This document shows positions 35,969 to 48,221 of a stretch of DNA of 64,000 nucleotides, piece after piece; positions within the stretch are counted from its first letter, which is position 1, and the number at the start of each line of letters is the position of its first letter. The notes beneath the pieces are model-generated. The model saw only the letters and a program-made list of their open reading frames with translations. It had not been told where the DNA came from and searched no databases. Source of the DNA: Denitrobaculum tricleocarpae (GTDB taxonomy: Bacteria > Pseudomonadota > Alphaproteobacteria > Kiloniellales > Kiloniellaceae); assembly GCF_007004665.1 (NCBI RefSeq), contig NZ_ML660059.1, forward strand, positions 298,738 through 362,737. Reading direction: 5' to 3'. A program made the position numbers and the translations under genes.

Positions 35969-36048
35969 AACCACCGCGCGCCGAGGTCCTCAAAACCCCG
36001 CACCAGGGTTCTACCGGCCACCTTTCAAGCCGGAAACTATGGCCCTTT

Positions 36049-36184
36049 TATGGCCATGACCCGTTCAGAGCATTTGTATGCACTCAAAAGGACGATCGTA
36101 CGGGTCGCCAATGAATACACAACCCTCAAGTACATACGCAGGCAATGGAGGCAAATCCGCCAGGTTAGGCGACCAATCAAATGA
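36049..36184 (+). CDS. possible small basic protein (44 aa)
   Basis: Starts MAMTRSEHLYALKRT, ends RRPIK and is strongly basic. Its TGA overlaps an ATG at 36181 in the frame of the next gene (ATGA). No clear ribosome site and no recognised family, so it may not be translated. An upstream TTG at 35951 would lengthen it to 77 residues. Confidence 0.25.
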
Positions 36185-36240
36185 AGAGAAGACTTAGTGA
36201 CCAGGGAAACAACGACCGAACGCTACAAAGGAAAAGAGTT

Positions 36241-36966
36241 ATGACTCAGCAAGCTGACTATCTACAGGTCTCCCGTTACATCGCGGATATCGATTCCTTC
36301 GCCCAGTCCAAGGGGATAAGTCTGTCGATACGAACCGACTTCAACCAACTCTGGGACCTCTGCAAACGGCTGCCCGGAAAACCTGTACCTGCCGTTTTGT
36401 TTGACCCCAATCGCGTCGATATAAACACCGAAAATGCGCTTTGGATCGAGGGTGTCAACGGGCGTGGGGAAGTCGTTCATGTTCAGGCGGTGCGCTGCGA
36501 CGATCTCAGCGGAACAACCCTTGCAGACGAAATCGACTCCCTTTCCAAGCACTTTGCAACGCCAGAAGCCTTGGAAAGCAATACCCAAACCAAGTTCTGC
36601 CACGCACCTTCAGCCAGCAAGATAACCGGCAAGGTTTGCTATCACGGCGAAATCTGGCTACGCGGAGGATCCAGCAATTACCGCGGCCAGGGCCTCTCTT
36701 CCGTGTTACCGCGTCTGGTCCTGGGTCTCGCCCTCGCGAAATGGGCCCCGGACTACATATGGGGCCTGGGTCATTCCTGGCTGATCGAGCGCGGTATCCC
36801 GCAAAAATACGGATACCGTCACGTCGAGGCGAAAGGCGCTTACATGGAACAGAGCAAGTTCAGTCGACCGGTCGATTCCTGGATCATGTGGATGACCCAG
36901 TCAGACCTTATTGACCTGACGCATATTCAGCCTGATCAGCATTTGGCCGCAGGAATGGGATACTGA
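36241..36966 (+). CDS. GNAT-like acyltransferase, function unknown
   Basis: About 241 residues, soluble. The region 125-205 has a GNAT-like pattern: YHGEIWLRGG, then SNYRGQGLSSVLPRLVLGLAL, resembling acetyl-CoA-binding motif A (R/Q-x-x-G-x-G/A), and IPQKYGYRHVEAKG, like the GNAT YGF end. The N-terminal 120 residues are unassigned. AAGGAAAAGAG precedes the ATG at 36241; an ATG at 36181 adds 20 non-conserved-looking residues. Its 3' end overlaps the convergent PAS-like gene by 59 bases. Not an autoinducer synthase by motif. Confidence 0.6.
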   Translation: MTQQADYLQVSRYIADIDSFAQSKGISLSIRTDFNQLWDLCKRLPGKPVPAVLFDPNRVDINTENALWIEGVNGRGEVVHVQAVRCDDLSGTTLADEIDSLSKHFATPEALESNTQTKFCHAPSASKITGKVCYHGEIWLRGGSSNYRGQGLSSVLPRLVLGLALAKWAPDYIWGLGHSWLIERGIPQKYGYRHVEAKGAYMEQSKFSRPVDSWIMWMTQSDLIDLTHIQPDQHLAAGMGY

Positions 36967-37813
36967 CGTCCTGAGTGATATCCGAGAGACAGACAACGAC
37001 CGGAGTGCCGTCAGACAAGGTGCTGGGAAACAGCAGTCGCTGGTAAGGCGCCCAAATGGGTTCACTGCCCTCTCTTCGGAATAGAGCTCTTACGTGGTGC
37101 AGCCGGGGTTCTCCTGAGTGAAGAACCCCGGTGTAGGCTGCAGACACGGTCTTCCCGTAGCGGTCTGATGGCCGGCCGGCAAAACGCGATTGAAAGAGAA
37201 CGTCGTCCAATTGCTGGGCGTTCGACGCCCGAGCAAACGCCGAGTCCATCCCGACGTGGAGACGCAAAAAGACATCTTCCATATCGCTCGCTGTGTACAT
37301 CAGGGACTTTCGATAGAGCGACACGAACGTCGTATCGTCTTTGGACTCGAAAAAGCACTTTGACCTTGTCAGGTACTCGTAGCCTCGTTTGATGAGATCG
37401 CTGCTGCGATCAATCGAGTCCATACCCTGTTCTTTGATGAAGATCGTGTCGATCAATTCGACCGATCGATAGAGATCTGCTTCTCTAATGCGCTTTATGG
37501 CGGCACCGGGAGCGTAAAACGTCTCCGTAATCCAGCCGCCATAGAAGAAATCGAGCACGATCCGCCGGGGCTGCTTGTCGATCTCCAGGAAGTCGATCAT
37601 GGATTCGATCGCTTCCGGCGAAGCGTACCAGACATCCCAGCGGAAGGTGACCGTTGTCGGTGTCAGAAGGGCCTTGACCAGGCCGAGCTGACGATACGCG
37701 GTTTGCTGTTCGCGTATGTCAGACCCAATGGGGATGGCAGACTCTGCCATGGCGCCGGGCAACTCGGCTGCCCGCCACTTCCCCATATCGTCTATCCACC
37801 AGTCTCCGTACAT
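36908..37813 (-). CDS. PAS-like domain protein of unknown function
   Basis: 301 residues, soluble, no output domain recognised. The C-terminal portion (about 205-290), YTGVLHSGEPRLHHVRALFR followed by RLLFPSTLSDG and VVVCLSDITQDV, resembles the PAS-type module of Rhodospirillales signalling proteins. The N-terminal 200 residues, with VTFRWDVWYASPEAIESMID, are unassigned. GGGAT precedes the ATG. It lies 65 bases behind the XRE regulator on the same strand and may be its target or partner. Confidence 0.5.
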   Translation of the reverse strand: MYGDWWIDDMGKWRAAELPGAMAESAIPIGSDIREQQTAYRQLGLVKALLTPTTVTFRWDVWYASPEAIESMIDFLEIDKQPRRIVLDFFYGGWITETFYAPGAAIKRIREADLYRSVELIDTIFIKEQGMDSIDRSSDLIKRGYEYLTRSKCFFESKDDTTFVSLYRKSLMYTASDMEDVFLRLHVGMDSAFARASNAQQLDDVLFQSRFAGRPSDRYGKTVSAAYTGVLHSGEPRLHHVRALFRREGSEPIWAPYQRLLFPSTLSDGTPVVVCLSDITQDVSIPFLRPNADQAEYASGQ

Positions 37814-37878
37814 AACGCTATCCCAGGCTCACTCGCCATGGGTTCTTATGGCGAAACAAATAAGAGCGATGAACCGCG

Positions 37879-38250
37879 TCACACTTTTCCGCTGGTTGCC
37901 TTCAGCAGCCTCAGGAATGAAGACTTAACGTTGGTGTCCTCAATTGCACCGAACGCACGGGCCACCTCGACCATGCTGTGCGTTACCCTGGTATCTGCCA
38001 ATTCGGAAGCCGAGGTCGCTGTCTTGCCCCGATCCGCCAACCCCTCGAAAAAGTACGCGATGGGAACGCCCAGCGCTACGCTGAGATCCCAGAGCCGACC
38101 GCTACCTATCCGGTTCAAACCCTTTTCATACTTCTGAATCTGTTGAAAGCTCACCCCAACCATGGAACCGAGGTCATCCTGACTCAAGCCTTTCGAAACA
38201 CGGGCCTGCAAGAGTCGTCTGCCAATATGTGCATCCTTTTCACTTGCCAT
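37879..38250 (-). CDS. XRE-family helix-turn-helix regulator
   Basis: About 123 residues. Residues 8-62 are a lambda-repressor-like helix-turn-helix: IGRRLLQARVSKGLSQDDLGSMVG, then VSFQQIQKYEKGLNRIGSGRLWDLS. The remaining 60 residues are helical and probably dimerise. This compact form is common in alphaproteobacteria as a developmental or stationary-phase regulator; the exact role is unknown. The ATG (MASEKDAHIG) is chosen over a TTG further upstream. Precedes the PAS-like gene in the same direction. Confidence 0.85.
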   Translation of the reverse strand: MASEKDAHIGRRLLQARVSKGLSQDDLGSMVGVSFQQIQKYEKGLNRIGSGRLWDLSVALGVPIAYFFEGLADRGKTATSASELADTRVTHSMVEVARAFGAIEDTNVKSSFLRLLKATSGKV

Positions 38251-38432
38251 CGTTTTTCGCCGTTCCCTTTGCTTTCGTATTTTCAGTTTTGGCAACACCG
38301 AAAAGCCACGGCGCGCCTCGTTGAGTTACGATAAGTTGAACCTTATGGTAAAAACAACCTGTTTGTGATCATTCAATCCCGTCAGGTTGTGCTGAAACCA
38401 CCTCTTTCACTCTATATCAACCCAAAAGTGCG

Positions 38433-40901
<2,469 letters not shown>

Positions 40902-40905
40902 TCAC

Positions 40906-42150
40906 TTATGCGTCCCGGGGTGTATCGCAGGCTGCGACCCCACCGTCCCGGACTTTGAAGAACTGGGCGCTGTCCGCCAGCTCAAGGAAAACCGACGCCT
41001 CGGTTCCCGTCAGCCAGGCCTGTGCCCCCAGTGCTAAAATTTCATTGTACAGAGCCCCGCGCCGGGATGCATCCAAATGGGCCGCCACCTCGTCGAGCAG
41101 CAGCAGCGGCGGTGCGCCGCGGTCCAGTGTCACGAGCCGCGCATGGGCCAAAACCATCGAGATCAGCAGCGCTTTTTGCTCGCCGGTCGAACAGAGCGCG
41201 GCGGGCATGTCTTTGGCAACATGATGAACCACCAGGTCGCTGCGGTGCGGTCCGACAGATGCGCCGCCGGTTTCGGCATCCCGTCCCCGCCCGGCGGCAA
41301 GACGATCGCGCAATTCATCTTCCACCGCCAGAGCCGGCTGTGACTCGAGCTGCGCCTCCAGATCCCCGGCCAGGGCCAGCCGGGCCCGGGGAAAGGCACT
41401 CACGGCCGCCGCGCCCGACCAGGCCAGACGCTCCAGAAAAGCCCGCCGGGCCGCGGCAATGGCAACGCCGTAGCGCGCCATGGTGTCCTCCAGCGATGCG
41501 ACCCAGGTGGCATCGTTCCGGCCACTCTTCAAAAGCCGGGAGCGTTCGCGCATGGCATGCTCATAAGCCGAGATCCGCCCGGCATGTTCCGGATCGAAAC
41601 CGTAGGTCAGGCGGTCCATGAAGCGCCGCCGTCCGGAGGCGGACTCACGAAACAGCCCATCCATCTGGGGTGTCAGCCAGACAACCGACAGAATTTCGCT
41701 CAAGGCCTGCTGGCCGCGGACAAACTCACCGTCGATCTTGATCAAGCGGCGCTCGCGGCCGGCGCCATTGTTACCGCCGGCCACATCCCGGCCGGTTCCC
41801 AACATCCGTGGCCCGTCCGGCGTTTCGACCTCGGCAGCGACCGCCCAGTTCGAGTGGCCCGGGTTATCCATCGTCGCGTTTGTCTCGGCCAGTTCCGATG
41901 TTTCGCGCCCTGATGTTCCCTGGCCCGACATTCCCTGGCCCGGTGTCCGCCGTGCGATCTCGGTCAGCTTCGCACCGCGCAGGCCGCGCCCGGGAGACAG
42001 AAAGGATACCGCCTCCAGCAGGTTGGTCTTACCCGCGCCGTTGGGCCCGGTCAGGATCACCGGGCCGGGCGCGATCTCGAGACTCACGGCTTCGTAGCTG
42101 CGAAAATCGGTCAGCATGAGACGGGAGATCGACAGCCTGCCCGCGGTCAT
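40906..42150 (-). CDS. recF: DNA replication and repair protein RecF
   Basis: SMC-like ATPase that helps load RecA at gaps. From MTAGRLSISRL it has about 414 residues: LTDFRSYEAVSLEIAPG, Walker A GPNGAGKTNLLEA, and the C-terminal STGEQKALLISMVLAHA signature with LLLLDEVAAHLD Walker B. An insertion of about 35 polar residues follows GRGLRGAKLTEIARR. The frame is open upstream to 42393; an ATG at 42306 with AGAAGGATC before it would add a 52-residue Ala/Pro/Asp-rich tail. I use the start nearest the conserved domain, which is uncertain. Confidence 0.9.
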   Translation of the reverse strand: MTAGRLSISRLMLTDFRSYEAVSLEIAPGPVILTGPNGAGKTNLLEAVSFLSPGRGLRGAKLTEIARRTPGQGMSGQGTSGRETSELAETNATMDNPGHSNWAVAAEVETPDGPRMLGTGRDVAGGNNGAGRERRLIKIDGEFVRGQQALSEILSVVWLTPQMDGLFRESASGRRRFMDRLTYGFDPEHAGRISAYEHAMRERSRLLKSGRNDATWVASLEDTMARYGVAIAAARRAFLERLAWSGAAAVSAFPRARLALAGDLEAQLESQPALAVEDELRDRLAAGRGRDAETGGASVGPHRSDLVVHHVAKDMPAALCSTGEQKALLISMVLAHARLVTLDRGAPPLLLLDEVAAHLDASRRGALYNEILALGAQAWLTGTEASVFLELADSAQFFKVRDGGVAACDTPRDA

Positions 42151-42429
42151 GGCGCGCCCCCGGGGCTGCTGACCGGCAGCGCCCTGCGCAGAGACGTCCC
42201 AGACAAGACCGACGGCGTCTTCAGCCGGAGCCGGATCTCGCGGGACTGTCTGAGCCAGATCGGGGGCCAAATTAGGGGCCAAGTGAGAGGCCGAGTCAGG
42301 GGCCATATGATCCTTCTGATTGACGATCGTCATGCGGCCAGCAGCACAGGCGTTGGCGGCCATGAAGCTCGCCCCGGATCCGTCCGCCTGCAAGCAGGCA
42401 GACCCCGATCCGGAACAACGGTCGGATGA

Positions 42430-43548
42430 TCAGACACGCATCGGCATGAGAACGTAAAGGGCGCTCGCGTCCTTGACGTCCTGCACGATCGTCGGCGATG
42501 CGGCATCGGCCATGGCGAAAACGGCACTGTCGCCTTCGATCTGCATGGCAATATCCAGAAGATAGCGGGAGTTAAACCCGATCTCGATGGCCTCGCCGCC
42601 ATAGTCGACTTCAATTTCCTCGACCGCACTGCCGTTTTCCGGGCTCGTCGCCGAGAGGGTCATGCTGCTGGAATTCAGCGCCATCTTCACGGCGCGCGAT
42701 TTCTCCGAGGAAATCGTCGAAACGCGATCGACCGCCTGCGCGAACGCCTTGCAGTCGACCTCAAGCATCTTGTCGTTGTTCGAGGGGATCACCCGCTCAT
42801 AGTCGGGGAAGGTGCCGTCGATCAGTTTCGAGGTCAGAACCGTCGGGCCGAAGGCAAAGCGGATCTTGGTATCGGAGAGAGCGATCTCGATGGCTTCGTC
42901 CCGCTCGTCGATCAGCTTCCGGAGCTCGCCGACGGTCTTTCGCGGCACGATCACGCCGGGCATGCTCGCGGCACCGTCCGGCACGGGCATTTCGAAACGG
43001 GCCAAACGGTGACCGTCAGTTGCGACCGCGCGCAACACCGGCACGCCATCGGACTCGGTGGCATGCACGTAGATGCCGTTGAGATAATAGCGGGTCTCTT
43101 CCGTAGAGATGGCAAAGCGGGTCCGGTCGACCAGATTGCGCAGCTCGCCGGCATGCAGTGCAAAAGCCTGAGGCAGCTCAGCGTCGCCACCGGCCGGGAA
43201 GTCTTCCTTGGGCAGGGTCGCGAGCGTGAAGGTCGAGCGACCGGCCTTCAGGGTCATCTGCGACGCGTCGCCACCGGCGATGACCTCGACCTGCGCCCCG
43301 TCAGGCAGCTTACGGACGATGTCGTAGAAAGTATGAGCCGGCGCGGTTGTCGCGCCCGGTTCGCCGACCGCGGCCTCGACCTCATCCACAATGGTCAGGT
43401 CCATATCGGTAGCGGTCAGGGAGAGCTTGCCGTCGCTGGCTTCCAATAGAACGTTTGACAGGATGGGGATGGTGTTACGGCGTTCAACAACGCTCTGTAC
43501 ATGGGCCAGCGACTTCAGCAGCGCGGCGCGTTCGATTGTCAGCTTCAT
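42430..43548 (-). CDS. dnaN: DNA polymerase III sliding clamp (beta subunit)
   Basis: Ring-shaped clamp that tethers polymerase III to DNA. 372 residues, three clamp domains. MKLTIERAALLKSLAHVQSVVERRNTIPILSNVLLEA is the family's opening; KLSLTATDMDLTI, GTFPDYERVIP and the C-terminal YVLMPMRV are conserved. Sits between dnaA and recF, with a terminator-like hairpin between it and dnaA. Confidence 0.97.
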   Translation of the reverse strand: MKLTIERAALLKSLAHVQSVVERRNTIPILSNVLLEASDGKLSLTATDMDLTIVDEVEAAVGEPGATTAPAHTFYDIVRKLPDGAQVEVIAGGDASQMTLKAGRSTFTLATLPKEDFPAGGDAELPQAFALHAGELRNLVDRTRFAISTEETRYYLNGIYVHATESDGVPVLRAVATDGHRLARFEMPVPDGAASMPGVIVPRKTVGELRKLIDERDEAIEIALSDTKIRFAFGPTVLTSKLIDGTFPDYERVIPSNNDKMLEVDCKAFAQAVDRVSTISSEKSRAVKMALNSSSMTLSATSPENGSAVEEIEVDYGGEAIEIGFNSRYLLDIAMQIEGDSAVFAMADAASPTIVQDVKDASALYVLMPMRV

Positions 43549-43740
43549 ATTGTTACGAAACGTCTTTCCCGGCGAGAGTTGTCTGTCTGATTCACCCCCG
43601 GCGACGGGCCCGAAAAAAAGAGCCGTCCGGAAGCACCTATACCTACCCCGCGCCCTTTGCGGACTCTTGCCGAAAGCCCGCAGCGACTCGGGGGCGCAGT
43701 ATAAACTGCACAGTGGTGCAAGGTAAATGTCTAGAGCAGC

Positions 43741-43773
43741 AAAAAGCGCTGATTTTGCACAAAATCAGCGCTT
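43741..43773 (-). terminator. intrinsic terminator downstream of dnaA
   Basis: A perfect stem AAGCGCTGATTTTG (43744-43757) and CAAAATCAGCGCTT (43760-43773) with a two-base loop. Read on the minus strand it ends in a run of five T, so it could stop dnaA transcripts before dnaN. The T run is short, so read-through is possible. Confidence 0.6.
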
Positions 43774-43907
43774 CACGAACGGGTTTTCGAAGCTGCCGCG
43801 AAGGGTCGAGTCCACTCGTAACCGGCGATCCCGGCACGATGTCAGGCGACCGCCACCGCCAAACGGCGTGAAAGTCCCTTCAAGACATTGATAGTTAAGA
43901 CTTAATG

Positions 43908-45428
43908 TCAGCCCTCAAGCATGCGGCGCAGCAGTTCGACATCCTCTGCAAAGTTCGAGTCCGTCGACTTGAGCTCATCGATCTTCCGCACGGCATGCAT
44001 CACGGTGGTATGATCCCGCCCGCCGAATTTACGGCCGATTTCGGGCAGGGAACGGGATGTCAGGTGCTTGGAGAGGTACATGGCGACCTGGCGCGGGCGG
44101 GCAACGGCCCGGGCGCGGCGTGCGGAATGCATATCCGCGATCCGAACGTTGTAGTGCTCGGCCACCCGCTTCTGGATTTCCTCGATGGTGACCCGGCGGT
44201 CGTTGGCCCTCAGCAGGTCGTGCAGCACGTCCTGGGTGGTCTCGAGGGTCACCGAGCGGCCGACCAGCGTCGCGTGGGCGACAATGCGGTTCAGGGCCCC
44301 CTCCAGCTCGCGGACGTTGGAGGTGATTTTGTGGGCCAGGAACTCCAGAACCTTCGGCGGGATGTCCACATCGAGCTGTTCGGACTTGGACTGTAGAATA
44401 CCAAGACGCAGCTCGTAGGTGGTCGGGTGAATGTCGGCCACGAGCCCCCAGCCCAGACGCGAGCGCATGCGCTCCTCGACCCCCTCCAGGTCGGAGGGGC
44501 TCTTGTCCGCGGAAATCACCACCTGGCGGTTCTGATCGACCAGCGCGTTGAAGGTATGGAAAAACTCTTCCTGGGTCGCCTCACGGCCGCCGATGAACTG
44601 GACATCGTCAATCATCAGAATGTCGACCGAACGGAACTGCTCCTTGAAAGACATGGTGTCCTTGGTGCGCAGCGCCTTGACGAACTGGTACATGAATTTT
44701 TCGGCGGAGAGATAGATGATCCGGCGATCGGGGGTCTGGGTTTTGATCTGCCACGCGATGGCGTGCATCAGATGGGTCTTGCCGAGACCGACACCGCCAT
44801 AGAGAAACAGCGGATTAAAAGGGGCGTTACCGGCTTCCGCGACCCGCCGGGCCGCCGCATAGGCCAGCTCGTTCGGCTTGCCCACGACAAAATTGTCGAA
44901 GGTGAAACGCGGATCGAGCGGTGCGGAAATATCGCGGTCGGACGCGCGCCCGGCCTCGACGTAAAGACCTGAGTCGCTCTTTTGAAGCTTATCCTTCGCC
45001 GACTTGTTCATCGTCGCGCCGCCCCGATCCGATTTGGTCAGCTTGCAGTCTTCCTGGGCAGCGTCCGCGGTCTTGCTTCGGCTGCGTCCGTTGCCTGTGG
45101 AGAGGCCTCGGGCCGCATCGCCTTCGTCACTTCTTCCATCCGGCTTCGGGTTGGGCCGGCTCGGCGGCTGCACCACGATCTCGACCGATTGAACGGATTC
45201 ATTCTCGTCGCTCCAGAGCGCGTGAATCCGCTCGGCGTAGTTGTCGGCAACCCAGTCGCGCATGAATCGGGTCGGCACCGACATGCGCACCACGTTCCGT
45301 GCCTCGCTTACCAGAGTCAGCGGTTTCAGCCAGCTTCGAAAAGCAGCCTCACCCACCTCCGTCCGCAAGCGGCCACGCACCCGCGCCCATTGTTCCGTCA
45401 CTCGCGCAGTTGCCTGCTCGCGCCCCAT
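43908..45428 (-). CDS. dnaA: chromosomal replication initiator DnaA
   Basis: Binds DnaA boxes at the origin, opens DNA and loads helicase. About 506 residues. Domain I 1-85 ([19 protein letters not shown]), a polar linker 90-160, AAA+ domain III with [20 protein letters not shown], Walker [15 protein letters not shown] and the initiator-specific region, and domain IV with the DnaA signature [16 protein letters not shown]. The ATG at 45426-45428 has GGGGGAA six bases upstream; an upstream in-frame ATG at 45464 is an alternative. Heads the conserved dnaA-dnaN-recF-gyrB order. Confidence 0.96.
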   Translation of the reverse strand: MGREQATARVTEQWARVRGRLRTEVGEAAFRSWLKPLTLVSEARNVVRMSVPTRFMRDWVADNYAERIHALWSDENESVQSVEIVVQPPSRPNPKPDGRSDEGDAARGLSTGNGRSRSKTADAAQEDCKLTKSDRGGATMNKSAKDKLQKSDSGLYVEAGRASDRDISAPLDPRFTFDNFVVGKPNELAYAAARRVAEAGNAPFNPLFLYGGVGLGKTHLMHAIAWQIKTQTPDRRIIYLSAEKFMYQFVKALRTKDTMSFKEQFRSVDILMIDDVQFIGGREATQEEFFHTFNALVDQNRQVVISADKSPSDLEGVEERMRSRLGWGLVADIHPTTYELRLGILQSKSEQLDVDIPPKVLEFLAHKITSNVRELEGALNRIVAHATLVGRSVTLETTQDVLHDLLRANDRRVTIEEIQKRVAEHYNVRIADMHSARRARAVARPRQVAMYLSKHLTSRSLPEIGRKFGGRDHTTVMHAVRKIDELKSTDSNFAEDVELLRRMLEG

Positions 45429-45464
45429 GCGTTCCCCCGAATTACCTACTATTGTGCCGACCAT

Positions 45465-46270
45465 TGTTTTTTGATTATTGACCCGAATTTCTCACTGTCG
45501 GCACGATTCCGAGACAACGGAAGACGGAGCAACCACGCGCAGAAAATACTCGACCAGAAAATCCAATGCCAGAAAATCCTCGACAAAACCCAATACCCAA
45601 CATCAAACAACACCTCGGACGCGCGCACCGCATCCTAACACTCGTTTATTTTTAGCCGATTTGTCCGCCCCAGTTATCCTCAACGCCGGACAAAAAGAAA
45701 TAATCCCTGCACCCACCGAGTATTCACGAACCATTGCCGTCACGTTTCCCTTTGGCAATTCTTCAAAAAAGAAAAGCCGTAGGTATTATTACTTATAATT
45801 TTGCCGAATTTATTGACACGCCAGAACCCGGCTGACGGCAAGGAGTGTACTCGGGAGGCCGCTTTCTGGCAACAAGATCGAATCAAGAACGCTAATTTTT
45901 TTTGCCCGAAAGACACAGTGTGTACCCCAAAAATCACACTACCGCGACCTATTCGCGCGCGGCAAAGCGAAGCGCGTTAAGATGATCCAAAGCGAGTTCA
46001 ACGGTTTAGCGAAGGATCGTTTTAACCCCGGACAGGGAACAGGTTTTTTCAGCCCCCTGCCGTTGCCGAACCGCAGCAGAATGAAGCCGGGAGCCTAATT
46101 CACCGATCCAGCGAAAAACATCCTGACTCCCGGTAGTATCAGGTCCGGGTGGTAATGCATGGGGGTCGAAACCCGGCCACAAAAAACCCGGCCACAAAAA
46201 AAACTGGGCCAGGAAAACGCGGGCTGTAAAAAAAACCGGGTCAAAAACTCGGGTCAAAAACTCGGGTCAA
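45465..46270. other. non-coding region upstream of dnaA; possible origin or promoter region
   Basis: About 800 bases between dnaA and the rpsT terminator. The part 45740-45940 is AT-rich, with runs such as TATTATTACTTATAATTTTG. DnaA-box-like sites with one mismatch occur at about 45673 (TTATCCTCA) and 45811 (TTATTGACA), but no perfect TTATCCACA and no cluster. It also holds the dnaA promoter. In several alphaproteobacteria the origin is elsewhere, so an oriC call is not secure. Confidence 0.35.
46172..46270. repeat. CCCGG/A-run degenerate tandem repeats
   Basis: Two copies of CCCGGCCACAAAAAA (46172-46201), then degenerate related units, then two copies of GGGTCAAAAACTC (46238-46263) with a partial third. 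The pattern of CCGG or GGGTC followed by A-runs continues for about 100 bases, just downstream of the rpsT terminator and upstream of dnaA. Confidence 0.75.
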
Positions 46271-46271
46271 G

Positions 46272-46300
46272 AAAAACCGCGCCCCCAAAAAGGAGCGCGG
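46272..46300 (-). terminator. intrinsic terminator of rpsT
   Basis: Read on the minus strand: CCGCGCTCC-TTTTT-GGGGGCGCGG followed by TTTTTC. The stem has nine pairs with one mismatch, 56 bases beyond the rpsT stop codon. Good match to a rho-independent terminator. Confidence 0.85.
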
Positions 46301-46355
46301 TCTCGTTTCGTCTTTCAGCAGGCGCGGCGGAAGGCCGCAGCCGCGTTTTGAAGAC

Positions 46356-46619
46356 TTAGGCCATCGCCTTGATACGGGCGTTCAGGCGCGAGAGCTTACG
46401 ACCGACGGTGTTGGCGTGCATCACACCCGCCTGGGCACCGCGGTGCAGTTCCGGCTGCGCTTCCTTGAAAGCTGCGGCAGCAGCTGTCTTGTCGCCGCCG
46501 GCGATCGCCGCTTCCACGTTCTTGACGAACGTGCGGATACGACCGACTCGTGCGCCATTTACTTCGGTGCGCCGTGCGGTCTGGCGGATCCGTTTTTTGG
46601 CAGACTTATGATGGGCCAT
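46356..46619 (-). CDS. rpsT: 30S ribosomal protein S20
   Basis: Primary 16S rRNA-binding protein of the small subunit. 87 residues, the usual size, Lys/Arg/Ala-rich and helical: [20 protein letters not shown], then [18 protein letters not shown] segment and [19 protein letters not shown]. Lies upstream of dnaA on the same strand, a common alphaproteobacterial arrangement, and has its own terminator. Confidence 0.97.
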   Translation of the reverse strand: MAHHKSAKKRIRQTARRTEVNGARVGRIRTFVKNVEAAIAGGDKTAAAAAFKEAQPELHRGAQAGVMHANTVGRKLSRLNARIKAMA

Positions 46620-46693
46620 CTGGGAGACCTGTAATTCTATGCATGTTGAATGAGGCCGGGGTTATAACCGCCGCCCACAGCGCCGTCAAGCGA

Positions 46694-46726
46694 TGAAACC
46701 CGGCAAATTCCTTTGATTTTCCGGGT
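46694..46726. repeat. 8-bp stem upstream of rpsT
   Basis: AAACCCGG and CCGGGTTT around a 17-base AT-rich loop, in the gap between echA and rpsT on the minus strand. It has no T tract. It could be an echA terminator or an rpsT leader structure. Confidence 0.3.
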
Positions 46727-46838
46727 TTCGCAGGCACCGGGGCCTCAAACCCGGCCGCCCATCGCTCAAAACTCGAAAACAACCATATCTTTCTTACAGT
46801 TAGTGTCGGTTCGAGTCTTACGGCCCATGCCGGATGGG

Positions 46839-47615
46839 TTAGCGGTGCTTCCAGTTGGCCGGGCGCTTTTCGGCGAAGGCAGCCATGCCTTCCTTCTGAT
46901 CCTGGGTGGCGAAGGAGGAATGGAACAGGCGGCGCTCGAACTTCACCCCTTCCGCCAGGGTCGTCTCATAAGCACGGTTGACCGCCTCCTTGGCCATCAT
47001 GACCGAGGGCAGGGAAAGGCCGGCAATTTTCTCGGCGGTCTTCATCGCGTCTTCCAGCAGATCCTCGACGGGCACAACCCGGCTGACCAGGCCGGAACGC
47101 TCGGCCTCTGCGGCATCCATCATGCGGCCGGTCAGGCACATTTCCATAGCTTTGGACTTGCCGACGAAGCGGGTCAGGCGCTGGGTGCCGCCGGATCCCG
47201 GAATGGTGCCGATGGTGATCTCGGGCTGGCCGAACTTCGCGTTCTCCGCCGCGATAATAAAGTCACACATCATCGCCATTTCGCAGCCGCCGCCCAAAGC
47301 ATAGCCGGCCACAGCCGCAATGACCGGTTTGCGGGTCCAGGTGACACGTTCCCAATCGTGGGTGATGAAATCCTCGCCGTAGACATCCATAAAGTCCTTC
47401 GACTTCATCTCCTTGATGTCGGCTCCGGCGGCGAAAGCCTTTTCCGATCCGGTCAGAACGATGCAGCGGATCCCGGCATCCTTCTCGAAGCCGTCGAGCG
47501 CGTCCGACAGCTCGTCGATCAGCGCGGCGCAGAGCGCGTTCATCGCCTTGGGACGGTTCAGGGTGATCAGTCCGACATTGCCGCGTGTTTCCACCAGGAT
47601 GTTTTCGTAGGCCAT
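46839..47615 (-). CDS. enoyl-CoA hydratase
   Basis: Crotonase-fold enzyme adding water to trans-2-enoyl-CoA in fatty-acid beta-oxidation. 258 residues, normal length. [15 protein letters not shown] near residue 20, [10 protein letters not shown] for the CoA oxyanion hole, [41 protein letters not shown] with the catalytic region, and the C-terminal FEKRPANW-type tail. Between rpsT and mutM, as in many alphaproteobacteria. Confidence 0.93.
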   Translation of the reverse strand: MAYENILVETRGNVGLITLNRPKAMNALCAALIDELSDALDGFEKDAGIRCIVLTGSEKAFAAGADIKEMKSKDFMDVYGEDFITHDWERVTWTRKPVIAAVAGYALGGGCEMAMMCDFIIAAENAKFGQPEITIGTIPGSGGTQRLTRFVGKSKAMEMCLTGRMMDAAEAERSGLVSRVVPVEDLLEDAMKTAEKIAGLSLPSVMMAKEAVNRAYETTLAEGVKFERRLFHSSFATQDQKEGMAAFAEKRPANWKHR

Positions 47616-47698
47616 TGTCTCGTCGTCTCCATAACTCGGTCTTCGCCGGTGAAGCCCCGGGCCCTGAAGCGGGTCCGGTGAACCGGCGTGATTAGTGT

Positions 47699-48208
47699 CT
47701 ATTTCGGTGAGAGCACAAAGCGCACGGTGCGCCGGTCCTGTCCTTCCAGCACATGAATTTCCAGACGCTCACGCTCCCGGAGAAAAACACCGGTCGCGCC
47801 CTCTACCGCTTCAAGGGACCAGCCCAATTGCGGCAGGGTATCGCGGTAAAACCCGAGCACAGCCGCAGGTTCCACGTTCCCTTCCGCGTAAGCCTCAATC
47901 AGGCGCCCTGCGGGCTTGTCGAAAATCACCGCCGCCTCGGGCACATCTTGAAGATCCGGCATGAGCGGAACATCTTCCAGGCCGGTCACGAACGCGCCGG
48001 CGGTGCCTCCCGAACTGATGGTTATCCTGCTGTCGACGATCTCGTAGCCTTCAAGTAAGTTTTCAGCTTGCGCATGCCCGGAAAAAAGCAGCGCAGTCAG
48101 CGCGATCATCAAGGAAAAGCCACAGCCGGAAAGCGCGGCGCGAACCGCCGCCGCAGGATGAGTCTGCCGGTGTGGAGAAGAAGTCTCTGAGGTCTGCGCA
48201 CGTCGCAT
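47699..48208 (-). CDS. exported small protein of unknown function
   Basis: About 169 residues. A signal peptide near 30-55 ([18 protein letters not shown]) follows a polar stretch; a start at the internal Met before IALTALL is possible. The mature part, [20 protein letters not shown], then IEAYAEGN and [20 protein letters not shown], looks like a compact domain seen beside mutM in related genomes, but I cannot name its function. It starts 13 bases after the mutM stop and is probably co-transcribed. Confidence 0.7.
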   Translation of the reverse strand: MRRAQTSETSSPHRQTHPAAAVRAALSGCGFSLMIALTALLFSGHAQAENLLEGYEIVDSRITISSGGTAGAFVTGLEDVPLMPDLQDVPEAAVIFDKPAGRLIEAYAEGNVEPAAVLGFYRDTLPQLGWSLEAVEGATGVFLRERERLEIHVLEGQDRRTVRFVLSPK

Positions 48209-48221
48209 GCTTCTGTCTACC

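Noticed and set aside
36241..36966. LuxI-type autoinducer synthase
   Set aside because: The conserved Arg/Asp/Trp residues of the LuxI N-terminus are absent; only a general GNAT-like pattern is seen.
45478..45798. Open frame of 106 codons upstream of dnaA
   Set aside because: Low-complexity Thr/Ser/Lys composition in an AT-rich non-coding region.
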